Source: Lathyrus oleraceus (Eukaryota; Streptophyta; Magnoliopsida; Fabales; Fabaceae). Taken from it: 64,000 bases of DNA. Both the position numbers and the translations under genes were made by a program. The DNA is taken from assembly GCF_024323335.1 (NCBI RefSeq), contig NC_066581.1, positions 434,080,136 to 434,144,135 of the forward strand, read 5' to 3'. A model generated the notes under the pieces. The model was not told where the DNA came from. It saw only the letters and a list, made by a program, of their open reading frames with translations, and made no database searches. This document shows, in pieces, positions 57,298 through 64,000 of the stretch (the stretch's first letter is position 1; the number at the start of each line of letters is the position of its first letter).

Positions 57298-58749
57298 CTA
57301 GAAACAATCATCCAAAGCTCGGGACACAGGAAGATAAGATGCGCGAAGCCTCTTCACCTCCCTCTCGTAGGCTGCCTCCTTATCGACCTTTTTTTTGGCG
57401 AGTCGATCATACTTCCTCTTCCAGAACTTAGAAGACTGAGGAATTAGAGAAGTCCATACATCATCAGGGTCATCAATAACCTGATGCTCAAGAAACTCAA
57501 TCAACGCATCCTTCTCCTTAATCTGCTGAAGCAACTCTTCACGTTCACGGATCCAGGCACATGAACGGTCTTCGTCTCTCAACTCCTCTAATCCTTGATT
57601 AGGGAGGGTTGAAGGCCCAGCCATAATCATAGGTGTAGGTCTCGGATACTCGTAAGGCATGAGATACTCAGACGTCCTCTTCCTAACCCAAACAGTGTAA
57701 GGCTCCAAAGCGATGCAATTCTTAGGACCCAACTCTTTCCTTCCTTTCCTATGAATCTTGCGCCAAGCGCGGACCATCCTAGCTTTCAAGCCTTGGGGAT
57801 CTTTACCATCCTGAAAGAATACACCCTCTAACAGAATGTTATTGGGTTTATCCTTTAGGGGGAACCTAAGCTGCCGACGTGCCAAAACAAGATTGTAGTT
57901 AATCCCACCACATGTACCAAGAAGAGGTACATTGGAGAACTCGCCACAAGAGTCAATAATTTGCACACCATCATACACACGGTTATACCAAGAGATATCA
58001 TCATTAGGGAGAGACATGAGTCTCGTGGACCACCGTAGACATCCCTTATTCTCCTTGAAGGCGACCGTCTGCGATAAGTGAGAAATAAACCACTTATACA
58101 ACAGAGGCAAACAACACACAATGGCGCCACCACTCTTTGCATTCCTCATATGCAAAGAGAAATAGGTATCGCCCAACATAGTCGGAACGGGATTAAGTGT
58201 AGATAAAATCCTAATAGCGTTCACATCCACAAACTTGTCGATGTTGGGGAATAATACTAGCCCATAGATGAGAAGTACAAATATGGCCTCAAAGACGTCT
58301 TCACTCATGGCCTTCCCATACATAGTAGCTTGAGAAATGAGGAACTCAAAAGGGAGACCTTGAATTCCTCCTTTGGTAGTCATATGAGCACCAACCAGAG
58401 GTTCATCTATGTGTAACATGTCAGCTATCTCTTGAGAAGTAGGAATACTCTCCAAGCCACTGAACGACAACTGGTCTAGAATAGGTATACCCACAAGATA
58501 AGCATACTCCTCAAGTGTAGGCAAAAGCTGAAAATCCGGAAACGTGAAGCAACGGTACAAAGGATCGTAAAACTGCACCAATACACTCATCAATCCTTCA
58601 TCCACCTGAGTAGTCAGAAGAGGAAGAAGCTTCTCAAAACGAGCCTTGAAACCCAAAGGATCTAATACATAGGATGTTAGATTCCTTAACTCTTTCAAAT
58701 CTTGTTGCCTGAAGCTGTACTTCTTTGTATTCCTTCTTTGTCTTTCCAT
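57298..58749 (-). CDS. Nested Ogre ORF1, intact
   Basis: 483 residues from MERQRRNTKKYSF, a start matched by MDIRRRNTRKYSF in Ogre-A and MNYGRRNTKKYSF in the host Ogre; an upstream in-frame Met at 58851 is less likely because that part is not conserved. Conserved blocks are VQFYDPLYRCFTFPDFQLLPTLEEYAYLVG (about 70-100), FVLLIYGLVLFPNIDKFVDVNAIR (150-175), DTYFSLH, LLYKWFISHLSQT, LARRQLRFP and EGVFFQDGK. A charged, probably coiled-coil C-terminus follows. It is like plant mobile-domain-type proteins associated with legume Ogres; its biochemical role is unknown. It is the only Ogre frame in the window without a break. Confidence 0.88.
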   Translation of the reverse strand: MERQRRNTKKYSFRQQDLKELRNLTSYVLDPLGFKARFEKLLPLLTTQVDEGLMSVLVQFYDPLYRCFTFPDFQLLPTLEEYAYLVGIPILDQLSFSGLESIPTSQEIADMLHIDEPLVGAHMTTKGGIQGLPFEFLISQATMYGKAMSEDVFEAIFVLLIYGLVLFPNIDKFVDVNAIRILSTLNPVPTMLGDTYFSLHMRNAKSGGAIVCCLPLLYKWFISHLSQTVAFKENKGCLRWSTRLMSLPNDDISWYNRVYDGVQIIDSCGEFSNVPLLGTCGGINYNLVLARRQLRFPLKDKPNNILLEGVFFQDGKDPQGLKARMVRAWRKIHRKGRKELGPKNCIALEPYTVWVRKRTSEYLMPYEYPRPTPMIMAGPSTLPNQGLEELRDEDRSCAWIREREELLQQIKEKDALIEFLEHQVIDDPDDVWTSLIPQSSKFWKRKYDRLAKKKVDKEAAYEREVKRLRASYLPVSRALDDCF

Positions 58750-59654
58750 GTCTGAAAATTTTGCAAATAGACCTCTTAAGTTCCTTGAAAATTTTCTTAT
58801 TATTTTGATGATATGAATGCAAATGGGTGCATGAATGCATGAATGCAACAATCACACTCAAGGATCAAGCAAAGCACACCAAACAAAGGTCATGGGATGG
58901 ATCATGTTATCCTTAATATCAATCATCCATTTTGGTGGATTATGGTTTACACCTTATCTACACCCAAGTTCCATTGATATTAAGGATTCATGAACGGATC
59001 AACCATGAATCAAGGGTTTGTTGTAAGTCACGAGCATGGAGTTAGGTTAAGAACCACCCAAAGGGAGTGTACTAAGGTTTAGACTTGCCAAACATGTTCT
59101 ACAAAAGGGTTCCCATAGTCATCATCCCATCTTTCGGATATTATCGGAGAAACGACTACTTGTATTCCAAAAATATTCTCAAGAGAGACTCTTATGAGTG
59201 TAGTATCACGTAACAATCGTATCAAATCTTACACTTGAACGACTTCCGCACTACATCCTAAGAATAGGCCAAGATGGGCTTGGTAAACTAAGGTCCTTGG
59301 CTTCTAAGGTCTATATTGGAAAGAGTAATGTCTAACCACAACTTACTTGTGTGACATTATTGATCCCGACATGACCTCCACCAAGTGAATGGACTTGCAA
59401 GTCAACTTGCTAAGGAATAACTCCACACAAGTCAACAAGACTATGCCATTCTCCTATCCTAATTGCACTCGAGTTCGGGTATAGAACTCATCTCACAAAG
59501 ATCACCAAGCATACAAGGAATTAATATTCAAACAATTCAATCATTACATACAATACAGTAATCCCAAATTGCACAAAAATATGTCACAAAAAAATATACA
59601 ATACAATACAACAAATATGAAAAGTAGGCAAAACCCACTAGGCAAATTATTTCA
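58750..59654 (-). other. Nested Ogre 5' leader
   Basis: Non-coding, homologous in blocks to the leaders at 6102-6835 and 30667-31218, for example the sense TCTCTTGAGAATATTTTTGG and TGCTTGGTGATC segments. The block at 59499-59512 is the leader half of the cyclisation pair. Confidence 0.75.
59499..59512 (-). promoter_or_regulatory. Leader half of candidate cyclisation element (nested Ogre)
   Basis: Sense ATGCTTGGTGATCT, 143 nt after the primer site. It is a perfect 14-nt complement of the element's own U3 (51745-51758 and 61473-61486). Confidence 0.55.
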
Positions 59655-59672
59655 TCCCCAACAGAGTCGCCA
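59655..59672 (-). other. Nested Ogre primer-binding site
   Basis: Sense TGGCGACTCTGTTGGGGA, six bases inside the LTR end. Confidence 0.85.
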
Positions 59673-59678
59673 CTTTTC

Positions 59679-61611
59679 TGTAGCGGGGTATTCCTTACCA
59701 TTAGAGATATTGACTAAATCCAAGGTAAATCATACAAGTCGAGTCGCCACCGCACTTCTATTTATCCAAAGGAATGGTTAGAAAGCGAACAAAAACCTAA
59801 AAGTTTTATCGAATCAAAAACTAGTAAAAATGTCAGAGATATGGGTAAGGGGGTTGGTTATGCAATGGGAAGGTGTTAAGCACCCAAAACATCCTAGGTA
59901 CTCCTAGGGAGCCCTTTTCACATTTGTTGTAAGGTTGTTGTTTTTTTTTTGTGAAAATTTATTTGTGCAAACATGATTGAAGGGATGAGAAAAGATTATA
60001 CAAATTTATTTACATTTTGTGTTTGCATGGATGAACCCATTGCCTACGTACCATCTTAAAAAAAGATTAGGATCAAAACCTCGTAGTTCGGGGTAAAAAA
60101 ATTCAAAAAAAAGTTGGTGAATTGATTGGTCCAAAAACCTTAAGGTCTTTTGTTATCAAAGGGAGAAAACTCAACCTAAAACCACAAATCCACCATGTGA
60201 GGATAGCTTCAACATGCTAGTGAGGGGTTAACCCTATAATAAGCATGGAAGACTCATTGTCCATCACTAAGGATAAAGGTGAGTATTATATCTACCTCAA
60301 GGATAATTCAAACCTAATAGCTAATGGTTATAAAAAAAGGGTTGGATTAAGAAGGTGCCCATTGAAACCACAAAAAGTATTTGAATGGGTTATATTTACC
60401 AATTAAAAGTATTTACAAAAATATGGTTAAAGTGGATTAAAAGGTTCAATTCAAAATAAGTGTTATAAAAAATAAGTTTTGAAAATCAAAAGCATAAGGC
60501 TTAGGTTTCTAATGTTGAAAACAAAAGTTATTGTTTGCACAAAAAGTTTTGGCTTGGGTTAGAATGGGGAAAAAAAAGAAGGGTTAAATTCCTAAACATA
60601 CAAGAGACAAGGGAAAAGAAAATAAAACCACATTAGGAGTTCCCCTCTTGAGATCATATTGATGATCCAAGTAGCTCCCATCCTTTGGAATAAGCAGTCA
60701 CAAACAAATATCTCAAGCCATTAAGCACAGGTAATCGGAATAAACCTCCAGGGGGTATCCCACAAATAAAGTGGAACACCAGGCCATCTCTGCAAGAGTC
60801 ATGTGAGCCCTCACAAAAAAACTCAACAAACAGGTTAGAGAAAAAAAATAGGGTAATCAAGGGTTGCCCCCAAATCAAAATGTAACCACATGAATCATGC
60901 CATTAAAATTCACAAAAGAGCTCACAAAAAGCAACCAAGGGTAGGAGGCCTAAACCTCCTGTCAAACACATGCATCAAAAGGGTATCAAATTCACCCATA
61001 ATACCTCATACCCTCAGATGATTCAAATTAAGAGCATAAAATTATGGGGATAAGGCAAACCTGATTGGAGAGCTTGATTGAAATTGAGTTGCACCCGTGA
61101 GGTTTACAAAACAATCTTTAGGGTTTATGTGAGGCAGAGGTGATTCTGTGCAGTTGAGTTCCCTTTAGGGTTTGGAGGCTGCTATGAGTTCTCTGTTAGC
61201 TCTTCTCTCACTTTCTTTTTCCTGCCAGGGTAATAGGAATGACATGTCCTTTTGTTTCACTGAAACTCTGAATTTATAACCTGGTTTTTGTGGACCTGTG
61301 GGCTAAAATGAGAGAGGCCCAAGTCCAAATTATTTTTTTTGTTATATTTTATTTATTTATTTATTTCTTTTTTTTTCTTTTTTTTATTTTTATTTTTATT
61401 TTATTATTATTTTTATTTTATTTCTTTTTTTAGTAAACAAAAGTAAGAGAAACAATGATGTATAATTCAAGCATGCTTGGTGATCTCAACCCAATCACAA
61501 GGAGTCCCACCCAAAGGCAAAGGGAACCAAGATGCTCATGATCCTTGAGGCTATGCAAATGCAATGTTATGATGCCATGAGGGATCTTAGGGTCAAAATT
61601 GGGGTCTTACA
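59679..61611 (-). repeat. Nested Ogre 5' LTR (1933 bp)
   Basis: TGTAGCGGGG at 59679 to GGTCTTACA at 61611 on the plus strand. It retains the roughly 80 bp (near 60430-60515) missing from the 3' LTR. Short antisense ORFs such as the one at 60654-60878 occur in both LTRs and show no known domain. Confidence 0.9.
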
Positions 61612-61616
61612 GCAGC
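61612..61616. repeat. Target-site duplication of nested Ogre, right copy
   Basis: GCAGC, matching 49993-49997. Confidence 0.9.
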
Positions 61617-63354
61617 TTCAACAACCCCGTTCATCTTGGGTCTATAGGGAGAAGAATTATGATGTGCGATCTTGAAATCCTTGCCAAGAGCTTCCATCAT
61701 ATTATTATTCAAGTTCGATCCATTATCAGTAAAGATCTTACTTGGCACACCGTAACGGCATATGATCTGATTCTTGATAAACCTCACAACAACTTGCTTG
61801 GTTACGTTTGCATACGATGTCGCTTCAACCCATTTTGTGAAGTAGTTAATTGCCACCAAAATGAAACGATGTCCATTCAACGCTTTGGGCTCAATCATGA
61901 CAATCATATCGATTCCCCACATGGAGAAGGGCCATGGGGAGGAAATGATGTTCAATAGTGTCGGAGAACATGAATCTTATCTGCATATATTTGACACTTG
62001 GGGCATTTCTTCACAAACTTGCAACAGTCATATTCCACTGTCAGCCAATAGTAACCTGCTCGCAGCATCTTCTTTGCCATCGCATGTCCATTGGAATGAG
62101 TACCAAAGGAACCTTCATGGACTACAGTCATCAATAGGTCTGCTTCGTGTCTATCCACCCATCTGAGCATAACCATATCGATGCTTCTCTTGTACAATAC
62201 ATCAACATTCAGGTATAAGTTGTTGGCTAGTCTTCTCAAAGTCTTCTTATCTTTCAAAGATTCCCCAGGTGGGTAAATATGACTTTGGAGGAAATACTTG
62301 ATGTCATAGTACCATGGCTTCTCGTCTTTGATCTCTTCAACAGCAAACACATGAGTTGGTCTATCAAGACGCATCATAGTCAAATTGGGAACTTCATTCC
62401 AATACTTCACTACAATCATTGACGCCAATGTTGCAAGATCATATGCCATTCGGTTTTCATCTCGAGGGATATGATGAAACTCAACCTTTGTAAAGAAATT
62501 TAAAATCCTCCTCGCATAATCTCTATATGGTATCAAACCGGGTTGATTCGTCTCCCATTCACCTTTGATCTGATTCCTAACCAAAGCTAAATCTCCAAAG
62601 ACATCTAAATGCTTGATCCTGAGATCAATGGCCTCTTCGATCCCCATAATGCAAGCTTTGTATTCTACCATACTATTTGTATACTTGAAAGTTAATCTAG
62701 CTGTAAATGAGAAATGCGTGCCTTGAGGAGTAATGATCATTTCCCCAATGCCATTACCATATTGATTAACTACTCGATCAAATACCATGCCCCAAAGAGA
62801 ACCAGGTTATGGCCCTTCTTTAAGAAATGGTTCATCACAATCTTTCATTTTCAAGTACAAAATCTCTTCATCAGGAAAATCATACTGCACTGACTGGTAA
62901 TCTTGAATTGGTTGGTGAGCCAAATGGTCAGCCAAGACACTACCTTTGATTGATTTCTAAGATTGGTATTCAATATCATACTCTGATAACAACATCGGCC
63001 AACGAGCAATTCTTCCAGTTAAAGCAGGCTTCTTAAAAATATACTTGAATGGATCCATTTTGGATATCAACCAAGTAGTATGATTCAGCATATATTGACG
63101 TAGACGCTTAGTAGCCCAAGCCAATGTGCAACAAGTCTTCTCTAGCATAGAATACTGAGTCTCACAATCGGTGAACTTCTTACTGAGGTAGTAAATTGAA
63201 AATTATTTCTTACCAATCTCATCTTGCTGATCTAGAACATAACCCATACTGTCTTCGAGCACAGTCAAATACATGATCACCGGTCTTCCTTCAACAGGTG
63301 GAGACAAAATTGGAGGTTCAAGCAGATATTCCTTGATACTATCAAAAGCTCTCT
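61612..63354 (-). pseudogene. Host Ogre pol: RNase H, archaeal-type RNase H, integrase N-terminal half
   Basis: In sense order: the classical RNase H remnant (SKKFTDCETQYSMLEKTCCTLAWATKRLRQYMLNHTTWLISK); the second, archaeal-type RNase H (VFDRVVNQYGNGIG, MVEYKACIMGIEEAIDL, LDVFGDLALVRNQIKGEW, PRDENRMAYDLATLAS); integrase zinc finger (HSNGH...CPKC); then the catalytic core (WGIDMIVMIEPKA, FTDNGSNLNNNMM, SPYRPKMNGVVEAA). Stops lie near 62956 and 62805, and a frame change near 61950. In the archaeal-type RNase H the last acidic residue (MAD in relatives) reads MAY. The nested Ogre inserted right after the core's final Glu. At 63355 the frame jumps to ORF1, so gag, protease and most RT are deleted. 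Confidence 0.88.
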
Positions 63355-63916
63355 GGAAGACTCCCAATTAAGAAAATTCTAATGGCGTTAACATCAACAA
63401 AACCATCAATGTTAGGGAACAAAGCTAAACCATAGATGAGCAGCACAAAGATAGATTCGAAAGCGTCCATACTACCGGCTTGAGCGAAGGCAGTAGCTTC
63501 CTTGATGAGGAAATCAGATGGCAACCCAAACAATCCTCCTTTCTTCACCCAATGAGCCTCTATCTCATACTTCTTCAAGTGAAGAGCTTCAACAATAAGA
63601 TGAGATATGGGAATCTCTTCCAACCCACTAAATGGCACTCTACTAGAAATAGGTATCCCTAAGAGATGGGCATACTCCTCCAACGTAGGCACAAGCTGGT
63701 AATCTGGGAGAGTGAAGCAATGATAGAGAGGATCATAGAACTGCACCAATACACTCAAGAGTCCTTAACCACATCAGCAGACAGGATAGATAGAAGCTTC
63801 CCATGATGTTGTTTGAAGTCCAAGGGATCTAATACAAAAGATGCTAGCTTCATTAACTCTTTCAAGTCAGGACATCTAAAACTGTACTTCTTAGTGTTCC
63901 TTCGTCCATAATTCAT
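63355..63916 (-). pseudogene. Host Ogre ORF1, N-terminal part
   Basis: Starts MNYGRRNTKKYSFRCPDLKEL at 63916 and continues through VQFYDPLYHCFTLPDYQLVPTLEEYAHLLG and LLIYGLALFPNIDGFVDVNAIRIFLIG. It then passes at about 63355 into RNase H-domain sequence by deletion. A frameshift near 63760 (after DVVKDS) separates the first 50 residues from the rest. The remaining 84 bases to the window end are leader. Confidence 0.85.
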
Positions 63917-64000
63917 GGTCTGAAAATATTTGCAAATAATACCGCAGTTCCTTGAAATTTTCGTGTGATGAATGTTATGATGCGCATGAATGCATGAATG

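Larger units (their letters stand above)
49998..61611 (-). mobile_element. Nested, internally deleted Ogre with short LTRs (11.6 kb)
   Basis: Complete element by its ends: LTRs at 49998-51883 and 59679-61611, GCAGC duplications, primer site, leader, intact ORF1. Most of gag, most of RT/RNase H and the integrase core are gone. Its LTRs are only about 1.9 kb against 4.2-4.8 kb in the other Ogres, yet share their TGTAAGACCC and CCGCTACA ends. The LTRs look nearly identical apart from one indel of about 80 bp and poly-T length, so insertion is recent. It could only have moved with proteins supplied by another Ogre, unless the deletions came after insertion. Confidence 0.9.
31219..64000 (-). mobile_element. 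Host Ogre element, carrying two younger insertions
   Basis: One minus-strand Ogre. Its 3' LTR is 31219-34447 plus 44831-46429, its 3'UTR 46430-49448, its integrase 49449-49997 plus 61612 onward, then RNase H domains and a deleted junction to ORF1 at 63355. Its 5' LTR lies beyond the window. It is interrupted by a Sirevirus (34448-44825) and by a smaller Ogre (49998-61611), each with a 5-bp target duplication, which fixes the relative ages: host older, both insertions younger. Confidence 0.85.

Noticed and set aside
60654..60878. Small ORF present in both nested Ogre LTRs (also 50892-51113)
   Set aside because: Duplicated only because the LTR is duplicated; hydrophobic chance peptide whose internal residues differ by an indel, with no known family.
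1..64000. tRNA, rRNA or ordinary host genes
   Set aside because: No cloverleaf, ribosomal or exon-like coding segments outside the retroelement frames were recognised by eye on either strand; a covariance or homology search could still find small ones.

Overview
The window is plant nuclear DNA made almost entirely of nested LTR retrotransposons; I found no host gene. Two features point to a legume, most likely tribe Fabeae (pea, vetch, lentil group). The first is the dominance of giant Ty3/gypsy elements of the Ogre/Tat type: an extra ORF1 before gag, an intron-like gap between protease and reverse transcriptase, a second archaeal-type RNase H before integrase, and a primer site starting TGGCGACTCTGC. 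The second is a Ty1/copia Sirevirus with an extra ORF after pol. The species is an inference.

Layout, left to right. (1) 1-11391, minus strand: Ogre-A, entering the window inside the reverse transcriptase, then gag-protease, ORF1, leader, primer site and a 4.5 kb LTR. (2) 11392-15086: an Ogre-type 3'UTR hairpin array, a Sirevirus-like LTR fragment and an Ogre LTR fragment. (3) 15087-25954, minus: a rearranged Ogre-B with a 4.6 kb LTR, 3'UTR and integrase tail, joined to an LTR of another subfamily. (4) 25955-27761, minus: an RT/RNase H fragment. (5) 27762-31218, plus: a truncated Ogre LTR with primer site and leader. (6) 31219 to beyond 64000, minus: a host Ogre whose 3' LTR is split by a young Sirevirus (34448-44825, plus, TSD CCTTT, LTRs differing at about 5 of 1094 positions) and whose integrase is split by a young, internally deleted Ogre (49998-61611, minus, TSD GCAGC).

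No element here looks autonomous. Ogre copies carry nonsense codons, deletions or altered catalytic residues. The Sirevirus has a broken zinc knuckle, a gag/pol frame change and two nonsense codons.

The most interesting signals are in non-coding RNA regions of the Ogres. A 14-16 nt block in the 5' leader, about 95-145 nt after the primer site, is the exact reverse complement of a block about 110-125 nt inside U3. Pairing is kept in three LTR subfamilies by a compensatory change and a G-U wobble, so it looks like a 5'-3' genome-cyclisation element. Right after the integrase stop, three tandem stem-loops keep a conserved core while their arms change together. Further downstream, the 3'UTR arrays consist of hairpins whose arms also covary. 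The Sirevirus third ORF is preceded by what looks like its own plant promoter.
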